From positions 57,997 to 121,996 of the forward strand of contig FOPE01000003.1 of NCBI GenBank assembly GCA_900113385.1: a DNA stretch of 64,000 nt, read 5' to 3'. The notes below the pieces were generated by a model. The model searched no databases. It was not told the origin of the DNA and saw only the letters and a program-made list of their open reading frames with translations. A program made the translations under genes and the position numbers. Positions 51,463 to 60,723 of this stretch are shown piece after piece (within the stretch, counting starts at the first letter, position 1; each line of letters starts with the position of its first letter). This stretch comes from Lachnospiraceae bacterium C7 (GTDB lineage: Bacteria; Bacillota; Clostridia; Lachnospirales; Lachnospiraceae).

Positions 51463-53418
51463 TTGAAGGAAAATTTAAATAAAAATGCCTCCGCTCCGGA
51501 GGTTTCAACAGAAACTATAGATGCAGTTATGAAAAAGTATGATAGAGAAAGTAATACTCGTATTTGGGAAGGAAAGCCTAAAATGGCAATAACACTAATA
51601 TTAGTGGCATTTTCTCTATGGTGCATATATATAACATTGTTTGCAACATTTTTAGAAGAAATTCGACTAACATCCTTTATGGGACTTATTGTTTTGATGG
51701 GATTTCTTATTTATCCAGCAAAAAAAGGTGAACAAAAGCCAAATAATATACCATGGTATGATGTGATTTTTACAATTTTGGGAACAGGTTCGTATATGTA
51801 TTTTACATTTAATGCAAATACAATTATTAACCAAGGAACACGTTTTGAATGGTATCAAATTATTATTGGAATAATTGCAATAGCTGCATTAATTGAGGTG
51901 ACACGAAGATGTGTAGGTATCCCAATTTTAGTTGTCGCATCATTTTTTGTTATTTATGCATTGGCATATGGACTTACAAATCCAAACTTTTTTGGAAGAT
52001 TAAAATATTTAGTAAGAAATCTTTTTTATACAAAAGAAGGTATTTTTTCTACACCAGTTAATGTATGCTCAAAATTTATCGTAGTATTTATTATTTTTGG
52101 TGCATTCCTAGAAAAAACAGGAATTTCTGAATTCTTTATTAAGCTTGCTAACTGTGTTGCAGGTAGATTTGCAGGTGGACCAGCAAAAGTTGCTGTTATT
52201 TCATCAGCACTTTGTGGTATGGTATCTGGATCGTCAGTAGGAAATACAGTTACAACTGGATCTGTAACTATTCCTATGATGAAGGATACAGGTTATAAAC
52301 CAGAGTTTGCAGGAGCTGTAGAAGCTGCATCATCAACAGGTGGACAGATTATGCCACCTATTATGGGAGCAGCGGCATTCCTTATGGCAGATTTCGTAGG
52401 AGTACCATATTCAAATATTATTGGTAGAGCGATACTTCCAGCAGTTTTATACTTTTTAGGTATTTTTATTTCAGTACATCTAGAAGCTAAAAAACTTAGA
52501 CTACATGGTATACCAAAAGAAGAGTTACCAAAAGCAAGCAAGCTTATTAAAAAAATATATTTATTACTACCACTTATAATGCTCGTAGTATGGGTATCAG
52601 GTAACTATATGACAATGCAAAAAGCTGCAGCTTATGCAATTATTTTATCCATTGTGGTAAGTTTATTTGATAAGGAAAATAGAATTAATCCTAAAAAAAT
52701 TATACAGGCTTTAGAACAAGGCGGAAAAAGCGCAATTACAGTAGGTGCAGCATGTGGAGTTGCAGGAATTATTTCAGGTGCAATTACAATGACAGGACTT
52801 GCAAATGATATGATTAATGCAATTGTAGGAATTGCAGGAAGCCACTTAATAATTGCTCTTGTGCTTACTATGATTTGTTGTATTATACTTGGAATGGGAG
52901 TCCCAACAACAGCAAATTATTGTATAATGGCAGCTACAACAGCGCCTATACTTGTAAGAATGGGAGTTCCAACAATGGCAGCTCATTTCTTTGTATTTTA
53001 TTTTGGTATTGTAGCAGATATTACACCACCAGTTGCACTTGCAGCTTATGCTGGTTCAGCTATAGCAAAGAGTAATCCTATGAGAACAGCATTCCAAGCG
53101 TCAAAGCTTGCAATAGCAGCGTTTATTGTACCTTATATGTTCTGTTATAATCCAGCAATGTTGCTTATAGATACAAATGTCGTTTCAGTAATATTTATTT
53201 GTATTACATCTGTTCTTGGAGTATTTGGATTAGCAGCAGCATTAGAAGGATATTGTTTCACAGATATGAATCTTGTGGTAAGATTAGTAATAGCTTTAGG
53301 TGGATTAATGTTAATTCATCCAGCAACACAAACTGATTTAATAGGATTTTGTTTATTAGTTGGAGGACTTGTATTCCTTTATATTAATAGTAAAAAAAAT
53401 GTACGTGAAAAAGTATAA
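51463..53418 (+). CDS. TRAP transporter fused permease (DctQM type)
   Basis: The 651-residue protein has about 16-18 membrane segments and joins the small and large TRAP permease subunits. The large-subunit signature is clear: SALCGMVSGSSVGNTVTTGS, VEAASSTGGQIMPPIMGAAA and GMGVPTTANYCIMAATTAPI. It imports the TAXI-bound solute using an ion gradient. The start is TTG 51463 behind GAGGGAGG; there is no nearby in-frame ATG before the first membrane segment except Met27. It forms an operon with the TAXI gene. Confidence 0.9.
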   Translation: MKENLNKNASAPEVSTETIDAVMKKYDRESNTRIWEGKPKMAITLILVAFSLWCIYITLFATFLEEIRLTSFMGLIVLMGFLIYPAKKGEQKPNNIPWYDVIFTILGTGSYMYFTFNANTIINQGTRFEWYQIIIGIIAIAALIEVTRRCVGIPILVVASFFVIYALAYGLTNPNFFGRLKYLVRNLFYTKEGIFSTPVNVCSKFIVVFIIFGAFLEKTGISEFFIKLANCVAGRFAGGPAKVAVISSALCGMVSGSSVGNTVTTGSVTIPMMKDTGYKPEFAGAVEAASSTGGQIMPPIMGAAAFLMADFVGVPYSNIIGRAILPAVLYFLGIFISVHLEAKKLRLHGIPKEELPKASKLIKKIYLLLPLIMLVVWVSGNYMTMQKAAAYAIILSIVVSLFDKENRINPKKIIQALEQGGKSAITVGAACGVAGIISGAITMTGLANDMINAIVGIAGSHLIIALVLTMICCIILGMGVPTTANYCIMAATTAPILVRMGVPTMAAHFFVFYFGIVADITPPVALAAYAGSAIAKSNPMRTAFQASKLAIAAFIVPYMFCYNPAMLLIDTNVVSVIFICITSVLGVFGLAAALEGYCFTDMNLVVRLVIALGGLMLIHPATQTDLIGFCLLVGGLVFLYINSKKNVREKV

Positions 53419-53455
53419 ATAAAAGTCATATAGGGAGTAGGAGGAATGTGAACTC

Positions 53456-54061
53456 ATGGAGAATTTAAAGTATCCAATAATTGCAATTAGTAGAGAATAT
53501 GCAGCATATGGAAGAACTGTTGCAAGACGTCTTTCAGATGAATTAGGTATTCCATTTTATGACAAAGATTTTGTCAAAGAAACAGCTAGAAGAAGTGGTT
53601 ATTCAGAAGATGACATAAAAAGAGAGGGAGAAGCTATGAGTAGAGTTACTCGTTTTATGAATAGTTTAATGAATAATGCTATGGTGTATAGTAGTTCATA
53701 TGATGGAATTTTTCATGCACAAAAAGAGGTTATTCTTAATTTGTCAAAAGAGCCATGCATAATAGTAGGACGTTGTGCAGGATATGTGTTGAAAGAAGCT
53801 GGCATACCAAGTTTTAACGTGTTTTTATATGCAGACAAGGAAGTAAGAAATAAACGTGCATCAGAATTAGAGGAAAATAAAGGATTAGATCCTAAAAAAG
53901 CTAGGGAAAGACACGATATTCTTAGAGAAACTTATTATAAACAGTACACACATCAAGAATTGGGAGATTATCATAATTATGATATTTGTCTAGATACTGG
54001 TGAAATTGGTCCAGAGAGATGTGCAGATATAATTGCGGATATAGTAAAAAATCATGCTTAG
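53456..54061 (+). CDS. Cytidylate-kinase-like protein
   Basis: The 201-residue protein belongs to the cytidylate-kinase-like group (AAA_26/Cmk2 type). It starts YPIIAISREYAAYGRTVARR, followed by GIPFYDKDFVKETARRSGYS, and later has CIIVGRCAGYVLKEA and a RHDILRETYYKQYT helix. It probably phosphorylates a nucleotide, but members next to transporters often lack a proven substrate. AGGAGG lies 11 bases before the ATG. It is followed by a strong terminator and probably belongs with the TRAP genes. Confidence 0.82.
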   Translation: MENLKYPIIAISREYAAYGRTVARRLSDELGIPFYDKDFVKETARRSGYSEDDIKREGEAMSRVTRFMNSLMNNAMVYSSSYDGIFHAQKEVILNLSKEPCIIVGRCAGYVLKEAGIPSFNVFLYADKEVRNKRASELEENKGLDPKKARERHDILRETYYKQYTHQELGDYHNYDICLDTGEIGPERCADIIADIVKNHA

Positions 54062-54174
54062 AACCCTTACAAATTGACGATAATAGGAAAAATTGGCACG
54101 GTTTACGCAAAAGACATAGGAGAAATTTATAATTTAAAGATAAATACATAAAATTAAATCCATAAAATAAGATT

Positions 54175-54220
54175 AAATCCACATTACTGAAAAATAGTTT
54201 GGTAATGTGGATTTTTTGCA
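54175..54220 (+). terminator. Terminator of the TRAP-kinase operon
   Basis: AAATCCACATTAC (54175-54187) pairs perfectly with GTAATGTGGATTT (54202-54214), 13 bp, followed by T. The rest of the 54062-54348 gap is AT-rich with no further feature seen. Confidence 0.85.
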
Positions 54221-54348
54221 ATTTGTATTAAATATTACTCGAATAAAATGGAAAAGACATAATTAAAATGTTTATTAATTATAACAGAAAATAAAACGAA
54301 ATATATTATGAGGATTTAAATTTAAAATTTAAAGAAAGAGGAGATAAT

Positions 54349-55809
54349 TTGGATAGACAAACATTTGAAAATAAAGTGGTTGAGTTGGTAAATGAATTAA
54401 TGGATGGATTTGATAATGGAGATTTTGAAGATTATAAAAATATTCCTTTAAAATACAAGTGGAAACATTTAAGTGCTTTAGAATATTTAAGCCCATCGAT
54501 TGAAGGGGGAGATGAATTTTATAGAAAAATTTATAATATTGCAATAAAGTTTGGAATATATACAGTTAAGGAGAAAATTAAACGAGGAGAAAAAGTAAAT
54601 GTAGCTTTTCAAAGTTATTCGGCAGCACAGTGGCCAGCAGGAGGAGTTTACGAGAGAATAGCGAAAGATGATAGATTTGATGTAAAAGTTTTTGCAGCAC
54701 CCTTAGTAGATAGAGATAGAGATAGTCGAATAGATTCTTATACACAAACGTATAATTGGTTTAAAACAAATGGATATAAAGTCTTTGGTGGTTTAGATAT
54801 AGAAAATGATAGAACAAAATCATGGGATGAAGCAGGAGGTTACCCAGATGTGCTTTATGTAGTTTCCTCATGGAATGATATATTAAGTGAAAATCAAAAC
54901 TATTTAGAGATGCCATTGAATACTTTGATTGGATTTATAGATTATGGAATGAACGCAGTTGAAAATAAAGATGGAAGTTATGAGAAAGAATATATATATA
55001 ATAAAAATTCAGCGGGACTTATGTGGAAAATATATTGTGACCTGGAGAAAACTTATGAAAAATATAAGAAATATAACATTTTACACGGAAAAAATGCATT
55101 ATATACAGGGTACTCAAAAATGGATTATTTTTATCAGGACAGAATATGGAAAAAAGATGAAATAGAAAAATTGTGGAAGATTCCAGCTGACATGTCAGAT
55201 AAGTCAATTAAGAAGATTATTATTGCACCACATTTTAGTGTACATGACAACGCTATTTTAAAATTTGCAACTTTTAAAAATAATAAGTGGTTTTGGATTT
55301 ATTTAATGAAAAAATATAGAAATATTAGTTTTGTATTTAAGCCACATCCAAATTTGAGGGCAATGAGTGTAGAAGCAGGGGTATTTAAGACTTATGAAGA
55401 TTATGATAATTACCTTAAGCAAATCGATGACTTGCCTAATGCAAAAGTGGTAACAGAGTCTAGCTATTTAGAGTATTTTGCAACATCAGATGGTATGATA
55501 TTAGATTCGTGTTCATTTTTAGTAGAGTATATGTATACAAAAAAACCATTACTATTTTTAAGGAGAGATACTCAATACTTCACTGACGTGGGGAAAGAAA
55601 TCTTAAAAGAGAATTATACTGCATTAGGAGAAGACTATTTTGGAATAGAAAAATTTATTACAGGGGTTATACTAGGTGAAAAAGATACTAAGAAAGAAAA
55701 ACGAGATCAGATATTCAAAAATGTGTTGGATTATAAAGGAAAACTGGGAAATTTAGCATCTGAAAACATATATCAAGACTTAATAAAATCTCTTTTTGAA
55801 ATTTCTTGA
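54349..55809 (+). CDS. CDP-glycerol glycerophosphotransferase-like protein
   Basis: The 486-residue soluble protein has a GT-B-like fold. The C-terminal half contains KIIIAPHFSVHDNAILKF, FVFKPHPNLRAMSVEAGVF and the SDGMILDSCSFLVEYMYTKK stretch, typical of TagF/TagB CDP-glycerol transferases (S-D-x-x-x-D-x-S-S-x-x-x-E-Y). The start is TTG 54349 behind AGAGGAGA. Enzymes of this type build teichoic-acid-like or other glycerol-phosphate polymers. The usual companion genes are not nearby, so the acceptor is unknown. Confidence 0.75.
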   Translation: MDRQTFENKVVELVNELMDGFDNGDFEDYKNIPLKYKWKHLSALEYLSPSIEGGDEFYRKIYNIAIKFGIYTVKEKIKRGEKVNVAFQSYSAAQWPAGGVYERIAKDDRFDVKVFAAPLVDRDRDSRIDSYTQTYNWFKTNGYKVFGGLDIENDRTKSWDEAGGYPDVLYVVSSWNDILSENQNYLEMPLNTLIGFIDYGMNAVENKDGSYEKEYIYNKNSAGLMWKIYCDLEKTYEKYKKYNILHGKNALYTGYSKMDYFYQDRIWKKDEIEKLWKIPADMSDKSIKKIIIAPHFSVHDNAILKFATFKNNKWFWIYLMKKYRNISFVFKPHPNLRAMSVEAGVFKTYEDYDNYLKQIDDLPNAKVVTESSYLEYFATSDGMILDSCSFLVEYMYTKKPLLFLRRDTQYFTDVGKEILKENYTALGEDYFGIEKFITGVILGEKDTKKEKRDQIFKNVLDYKGKLGNLASENIYQDLIKSLFEIS

Positions 55810-55834
55810 CATTAAATATTTGTGATGTTAATAT
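55806..55834 (+). promoter_or_regulatory. Promoter of the MATE leader RNA
   Basis: TTGACA (55806-55811) overlaps the stop codon of the preceding gene. With a 17-bp spacer the -10 is TAATAT (55829-55834); TATAAT at 55832-55837 would give 20 bp. Confidence 0.6.
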
Positions 55835-55839
55835 AATGA

Positions 55840-55932
55840 TATTCATCGGAGGGTGAGTTATTCAAGTTGAAATAACGAGCTGGATAAGATGTTTGGCTGA
55901 GACGCCAAATGCTTATCTGGCTCTTTTTTTTT
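55840..55932 (+). ncRNA. Structured leader with terminator upstream of the MATE gene
   Basis: After the promoter comes a hairpin GTTATT/AATAAC (about 55857-55876). A long terminator stem follows, in which GAGCTGGATAAG (55877-55888) pairs with CTTATCTGGCTC (55912-55923) with two wobbles, and TTTGGC (55892) pairs with GCCAAA (55904). A run of nine or ten T comes next. The arrangement of promoter, small fold and terminator before an exporter gene suggests a transcriptional riboswitch or attenuator. I did not recognise a known class; it could also be an independent small RNA. Confidence 0.5.
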
Positions 55933-55993
55933 GCAAAGAAGTGTAAATCCTCTGAATTAATTAAAATGTGTTCAAGAATGTGAGGTAAGAAAA

Positions 55994-57340
55994 ATGGAAA
56001 AAAGAATTGATTTTACAACAGGAAAAATAGTTGGTCCGTTGCTTAGATTTGCGTTACCGGTTTTATTTGCACTGTTTTTGCAAGCAATGTATGGCGCAGT
56101 AGATTTATTGATTGTAGGACAATTTGCTATGCCAGCAGATGTATCAGCGGTATCAACAGGTTCTCAGTTAATGACAACCCTTACTAATATATTTAGTAGC
56201 TTGTGCATGGGAATGACAATTTTTATTGGACAAAAAATCGGTGAAAAAAAAGCTGATGAAAGTGGAAAAATTATTGGAAGCGGAATATTTATTTTTGTAC
56301 TAATGGGGCTAATTTTAACAATATTTCTTCCAATATTTTCAAAAAAATTGGCAACAGTAATGCATGCACCAGCAGAGGCTTTTAATTTGACTGCAGATTA
56401 TATTAAGATTTGTGGAGCCGGTATGATAGTAATAGTGGCATACAATTTAATCGGAGGCATTTTTAGAGGCTTAGGTGATTCTAATACTCCATTAATTACA
56501 GTTTTGATAGCATGTGTGTTTAATATTTTGGGGGATTTACTATTTGTTTTAGTATTTAGATTAGGGGCAAAAGGTGCTGCAATTGCAACGGTTTTAGCCC
56601 AGTTTATTAGCGTAATAATGTCAATTATAATGATAAAAAGAAAAGAACTACCATTTACAATTAGTAAGAATATGATTAAATGGAATAAAAATATAACTAA
56701 AAAAATATTTGCACTAGGAACACCAATTGCATTACAAGAATTATTGGTAGGTGCATCATTTTTAGTAATCTTGGCGATAGTAAATTCTATAGGACTTAAT
56801 GAATCTGCCGGAGTAGGTGTGGCGGAAAAAGTATGTATTTTTATAATGCTTGTTCCTTCCTCATTTATGCAATCTATGTCAGCGTTTGTAGCTCAAAATA
56901 GAGGTGCAGGAAAAATATCAAGAGCTATGAAAGGATTTAAGGTTGCAGTAGGAATTTCATCCCTATTTGGTCTAACTATGTTTTTAATTTCATTTTTTAA
57001 AGGTGATATTCTTGCAGGTCTGTTTTCAAGCGATAAAGAAGTTATTTTTGCAGCAGCAGACTATTTAAAAGCATATGCCATAGACTGTTTACTAACATGT
57101 TTTTTGTTTTGCTTTGTTGGATTTTACAATGGAATGGAATATACTTTATTTGTAATGTTAGAAGGTTCAATAGGAGCTTTACTGGTAAGGGTTCCAGTAT
57201 CATATTTGATGAGCAAAGTGCAACCAGTATCGTTATTTAAAATTGGATTAGCAATACCTTGTTCAACAGTAGTACAGATTATATTGTGCTTTGGATTTTT
57301 ATTTTACTTAAAAAGAAGGGGGATATTATGGAAAAAATAA
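55994..57340 (+). CDS. MATE-family multidrug/metabolite exporter
   Basis: The 448-residue protein has twelve membrane segments in two homologous halves. Typical MATE segments are present: PLLRFALPVLFALFLQAMYG, VDLLIVGQFAMPADVSAVST, GIFRGLGDSNTPLITVLIA and IFALGTPIALQELLVGASF. It exports drugs or metabolites against a sodium or proton gradient. Its expression is probably controlled by the terminator-containing leader 60 bp upstream. A short HAD fragment overlaps its 3' end by 13 bases. Confidence 0.92.
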   Translation: MEKRIDFTTGKIVGPLLRFALPVLFALFLQAMYGAVDLLIVGQFAMPADVSAVSTGSQLMTTLTNIFSSLCMGMTIFIGQKIGEKKADESGKIIGSGIFIFVLMGLILTIFLPIFSKKLATVMHAPAEAFNLTADYIKICGAGMIVIVAYNLIGGIFRGLGDSNTPLITVLIACVFNILGDLLFVLVFRLGAKGAAIATVLAQFISVIMSIIMIKRKELPFTISKNMIKWNKNITKKIFALGTPIALQELLVGASFLVILAIVNSIGLNESAGVGVAEKVCIFIMLVPSSFMQSMSAFVAQNRGAGKISRAMKGFKVAVGISSLFGLTMFLISFFKGDILAGLFSSDKEVIFAAADYLKAYAIDCLLTCFLFCFVGFYNGMEYTLFVMLEGSIGALLVRVPVSYLMSKVQPVSLFKIGLAIPCSTVVQIILCFGFLFYLKRRGILWKK

Positions 57341-57477
57341 AGGTACTTTTAATTGATGTAGATGGAACTTTAGTTGATTATGAAGGAAAGATTCTAAGTA
57401 AAGTAAGAGAAGCTATAACAGACGATGTAAAAGAAAATGGATTATATAAAGCTTTTGAATATTTAGGCTTAATATAA
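57328..57477 (+). pseudogene. Truncated HAD-superfamily hydrolase
   Basis: A 49-codon frame starting at ATG 57328 (behind AAGGGGG) encodes KVLLIDVDGTLVDYEGKILS, which is HAD motif I with both aspartates, then VREAITDDVKENG. It then jumps to LYKAFEYLGLI, which resembles the C-terminal part of Cof-type hydrolases. The normal length is about 260 residues, so roughly 200 internal codons seem deleted. It is a remnant that still has a good start site. Confidence 0.65.
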
Positions 57478-57533
57478 GAGCATTATTATCAATTAGAAAT
57501 GGAAAAAAATTAAACAAAATAAAATAAAAATTT

Positions 57534-57562
57534 AAAGGGCATAGGGTATATGCCCTTTTTTT
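57534..57562 (+). terminator. Terminator after the MATE/HAD genes
   Basis: GGGCATA (57537-57543) pairs with TATGCCC (57549-57555), followed by seven T. Confidence 0.8.
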
Positions 57563-57616
57563 GAAACATAGAATGTGATATGATTTTTATATAGAATAAA
57601 AAAATGGGGTGGTACT

Positions 57617-58573
57617 ATGAATAAATTTGAAAAAGACATTGAAAAATTTGTTGATAAAATAGACAGTAAATTAGGCTTTAAAAACAACTCAAATGAATCT
57701 ACATGGCAACATGGTAGAGATTTAGAAAACGAAGGTCATAGTAGTTATAATAATTATACACAGGGCTCTAATGAAGAATTTAGAACTAACATAAAGTGGT
57801 TAGATAATATTATTAAAAATGTTACAGAAGTTATAGAAAAAATAAAAAGCATTTGTGGAATCAATAAATATTCGAACTTAAGAATAAACAATAATTTACA
57901 AATTAGACATCCTAAATATACAGGCCATGTAGATTACAAAATACTTCAGCCATATCAAATATCAATAATTAAATCAAGGCAAACTAAAATTCAAGTATCA
58001 AATTTATATGAACTATATAAAGTATTTGGTGGAAAATATGTGATTATTAATGCAGAGACAACAGGAAAAACTAGTAAAGATAAAGTTATAGAATTATCAG
58101 CAGTTGTTGTAGAAAATGGAATAGAAAGAAGTTCATTTTCATGTTTTATAGAAAGTGTAGAACATATTCCTCAGGAAGCAACAATGGTAAATAACATAAC
58201 AGATGAAATAATACATACACAAGGTTTGAGACCAGTAGACGCATATAGAGCATTTATAACATATTTAGGTGATGTAGCCACAGGTAATGCTATAGTAGTA
58301 GGACATGATATTTCTAATGATTTAAAGTTTATATGTAGAGAATTAAAAAAAGCTGGCCTTGGCGCTTCTTTCCGTAGTATAGACATAATTGACTTAGCAA
58401 GACAATATTTAACATTACAAGATGTAAAATTAGATACTTTAGCTGCGTATTTTGGAATAGAACAAAGAGAAACTCACAGAGCAGTGGAAGATGCTAGACT
58501 TGCACATCAAATTATGGAAAAAATAGTTCTTATCGCAACTGGAAAAATGACAAAACCTAGTCAGTTTTTCTAG
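57617..58573 (+). CDS. DnaQ-like exonuclease-fold protein with altered motif I
   Basis: The 318-residue protein has an unrecognised N-terminal 135 residues and then a DEDDh exonuclease fold. Motif I, normally D-x-E-T-T-G, here reads INAETTGK with Asn145 in place of the first catalytic Asp. Motif II is VVGHDISNDLKFI, and motif III is ETHRAVEDARLAHQI with the expected His and Asp. Family members trim or proofread DNA using two metals held by these acidic residues. The Asp to Asn change could abolish catalysis while keeping DNA binding. GGGGTGG lies before ATG 57617. Confidence 0.8.
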   Translation: MNKFEKDIEKFVDKIDSKLGFKNNSNESTWQHGRDLENEGHSSYNNYTQGSNEEFRTNIKWLDNIIKNVTEVIEKIKSICGINKYSNLRINNNLQIRHPKYTGHVDYKILQPYQISIIKSRQTKIQVSNLYELYKVFGGKYVIINAETTGKTSKDKVIELSAVVVENGIERSSFSCFIESVEHIPQEATMVNNITDEIIHTQGLRPVDAYRAFITYLGDVATGNAIVVGHDISNDLKFICRELKKAGLGASFRSIDIIDLARQYLTLQDVKLDTLAAYFGIEQRETHRAVEDARLAHQIMEKIVLIATGKMTKPSQFF

Positions 58574-58651
58574 TAAATGGCTAGAGTTTTATGTATAATA
58601 TTCAAAAGATTATATAATAAAAATATTTAAGAAAGGCCGAATAAAGAAAAT

Positions 58652-59938
58652 ATGGATAAGAGAGTATATAAGGAATTTACAGAAATTTTGAAAGAGGAAT
58701 TAGTGCCGGCAATGGGATGTACAGAACCAGTTGCATTGGCATATTGCGCAGCATTAGCAAGAAAAACTTTGGGAACTATGCCAGAAAAGGTAAACATTTA
58801 TGTAAGTCCAAATATAATTAAAAATGTTAGAAGTGTAATTGTTCCAAATACTAAGGGAATGAAAGGAATAGAAACAGCAGTTGCAGCAGGAATTGTAGCA
58901 GGAGATGCAGACGCAAAGCTTCAAGTTTTAGCAAATATTACGCAGGCAGGAATAGATAAAATAGAGCCATTTTTAAAAAAGACAGACATTAAATTAGAAA
59001 GAATCGAATCTAAACATATTTTTCATATAATAATTGAAGTAAAAGCACAAGAACATAGTGCATTGGTAGAAATAGTAGGACATCATACAAATGTGGTTAG
59101 AATAGAAAAAGACAATAAAAAATGTCCATGTAATGGTTCGACAACCAAAGAAAAGCAACACAAAACAGATAGAACTATGTTGTCAGTTGAAAGAATAGTT
59201 GAATATGCAGAAGAAGTTGATTTGAAAGATGTTAAAGAAATTTTGAAGAGACAAATTGATTATAATATGGCTATAGCAAAAGAAGGATTAACTGGAAAAT
59301 ATGGCGCAAATATAGGAAAAATTCTTATGTTATCTTATGGTGATAGTGTTCATAATAGGGCAAAAGCCTATGCAGCAGCAGGAAGTGATGCAAGAATGAA
59401 TGGCTGTGAACTTCCAGTTATAATTAATTCAGGAAGTGGCAATCAAGGAATAACTACATCTGTTCCAGTATATATTTATGCCAAAGAGTTAGATGTGTCG
59501 GAAGATACAATGTATAGAGCTCTTGTAGTAGCTAACTTGACAAGTATTCATTTAAAAACAGGTATTGGTTCATTATCTGCATACTGTGGAGCAACAAGCG
59601 CAGGCTGTGGAGCAGCGGCAGGAATTACATATCTATATGGAGGTCGTAAAAATGAGATCTCTCACACAATAGTAAACGCTATAGCTATTGATTCGGGAAT
59701 GATTTGCGACGGAGCAAAAGCAAGTTGCGCGGCAAAAATTGCATCATCAGTAGAAGCAGGTTTATTAGGAATGCAAATGGGAATGCATGATAGTGAATTT
59801 TATGGTGGTGATGGTATAGTTGAAAAAGGTGTGGAAAAAACAATTAGAAATATAGGAATTCTTGCAAGTACAGGTATGCAAGAAACAGATAGAACTATAA
59901 TAGAAATGATGACAAAAGCTGATAAATGTGAATATTAA
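58652..59938 (+). CDS. L-cysteine desulfidase-like protein (CyuA/UPF0597)
   Basis: The 428-residue enzyme belongs to the UPF0597 family related to the iron-sulfur serine dehydratase alpha chain. It starts with VPAMGCTEPVALAYCAALAR. Cluster-binding cysteines are likely in GCTEP, SAYCGATSAGCGAAAGI and MICDGAKASCAAK. It degrades cysteine to pyruvate, ammonia and sulfide, supplying the sulfur or carbon economy of anaerobes. The ribosome binding site is weak. A bidirectional terminator follows. Confidence 0.85.
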   Translation: MDKRVYKEFTEILKEELVPAMGCTEPVALAYCAALARKTLGTMPEKVNIYVSPNIIKNVRSVIVPNTKGMKGIETAVAAGIVAGDADAKLQVLANITQAGIDKIEPFLKKTDIKLERIESKHIFHIIIEVKAQEHSALVEIVGHHTNVVRIEKDNKKCPCNGSTTKEKQHKTDRTMLSVERIVEYAEEVDLKDVKEILKRQIDYNMAIAKEGLTGKYGANIGKILMLSYGDSVHNRAKAYAAAGSDARMNGCELPVIINSGSGNQGITTSVPVYIYAKELDVSEDTMYRALVVANLTSIHLKTGIGSLSAYCGATSAGCGAAAGITYLYGGRKNEISHTIVNAIAIDSGMICDGAKASCAAKIASSVEAGLLGMQMGMHDSEFYGGDGIVEKGVEKTIRNIGILASTGMQETDRTIIEMMTKADKCEY

Positions 59939-59965
59939 TAAAAAATAAAATTATTAAAAAAACAA

Positions 59966-60022
59966 AAAGACACTAAATAGGGAATTGTCTTTTAAAAATA
60001 TAAGACAATATTTAGTGTCTTT
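59966..60022. terminator. Bidirectional nested terminator
   Basis: AAAGACACTAAATA (59966-59979) pairs with TATTTAGTGTCTTT (60009-60022), enclosing ATTGTCTT (59984) paired with AAGACAAT (60002). A- and T-rich flanks allow use from both the cyuA side and the reverse-strand gene at 60083. Confidence 0.8.
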
Positions 60023-60082
60023 AAAAGGGCTTTTTAGTTTTAAATATAATAAACAGATGATTTTATTTTACAGAAATTTAAA

Positions 60083-60514
60083 TTACACAGCGACATGTTT
60101 TACGATACGTCTTCGTTTTAAACGACGCTGTTCTTTAATTTCTTCATTTGCTTTTTTGATGCGGTCAATTTTGGCTTGTTTTAAACGTTCTGCTTTAATT
60201 TTGTCATGGGATTTTTTAGCTTTTTTTAAAAATCTTTTAGCCTCTGAACGAGTGTTACATCTATCTTGCAGACTGACTCCATATAAGTCTCTCCATCTAG
60301 CCCCGGATCTTTCGATTCGTTTTTCGCCAACAATTTTAGAATCAAATCCTGACTCTCTAAAAATTGTTGTAGGTCCTTTTCCTAATAAATACTCAATCAT
60401 AAAGTGTTCTTTAAAAGAATTTGAATAAGTTATGCGAGTTTCTGTTACATCAATAACATTTTCGTTTTGTCTCAAAATTTCCATTTCTTCAGGAGTAAAT
60501 CTTCCTTTAGCCAT
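60083..60514 (-). CDS. Helix-turn-helix protein (transposase OrfA-like)
   Basis: The 143-residue protein begins AKGRFTPEEMEILRQNENVI and has a predicted helix-turn-helix (SFKEHFMIEYLLGKGPTTIF then RESGFDSKIVGEKRIER). A long, very basic coiled-coil tail of Lys and Arg follows. The first half resembles DNA-binding parts of IS transposases and related stand-alone proteins. The start is ATG at 60514 on the reverse strand behind AGGAGG. No second transposase gene or terminal repeats are seen, so it may be a domesticated gene. Confidence 0.65.
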   Translation of the reverse strand: MAKGRFTPEEMEILRQNENVIDVTETRITYSNSFKEHFMIEYLLGKGPTTIFRESGFDSKIVGEKRIERSGARWRDLYGVSLQDRCNTRSEAKRFLKKAKKSHDKIKAERLKQAKIDRIKKANEEIKEQRRLKRRRIVKHVAV

Positions 60515-60649
60515 ACATGCACCTCCTATCAATAAGGATAGTATACAATGGAAACCGTTAATAATCAAACAATTTAAAAAAATTTTGTCAAAAAAATGTC
60601 TAAAATGTCAATCACACTCAGTTTTTTCTTACTAGGTAAAGAATTTTTG

Positions 60650-60682
60650 CGTACTTGATATATTTTCCGTACCAGATATAAT
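60650..60682 (+). promoter_or_regulatory. Promoter of the redox cluster with direct repeats
   Basis: TTGATA (60655-60660), a 16-bp spacer and TATAAT (60677-60682). The sequence CGTAC-tt-GATATA (60650) is repeated as CGTAC-ca-GATATA (60668) with an 18-bp period covering both promoter boxes, as expected for a regulator binding on one DNA face. Confidence 0.55.
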
Positions 60683-60723
60683 TAAGTTAGTATCAAAGTT
60701 GAGCAATAAAAAGAGGTAAAAGA

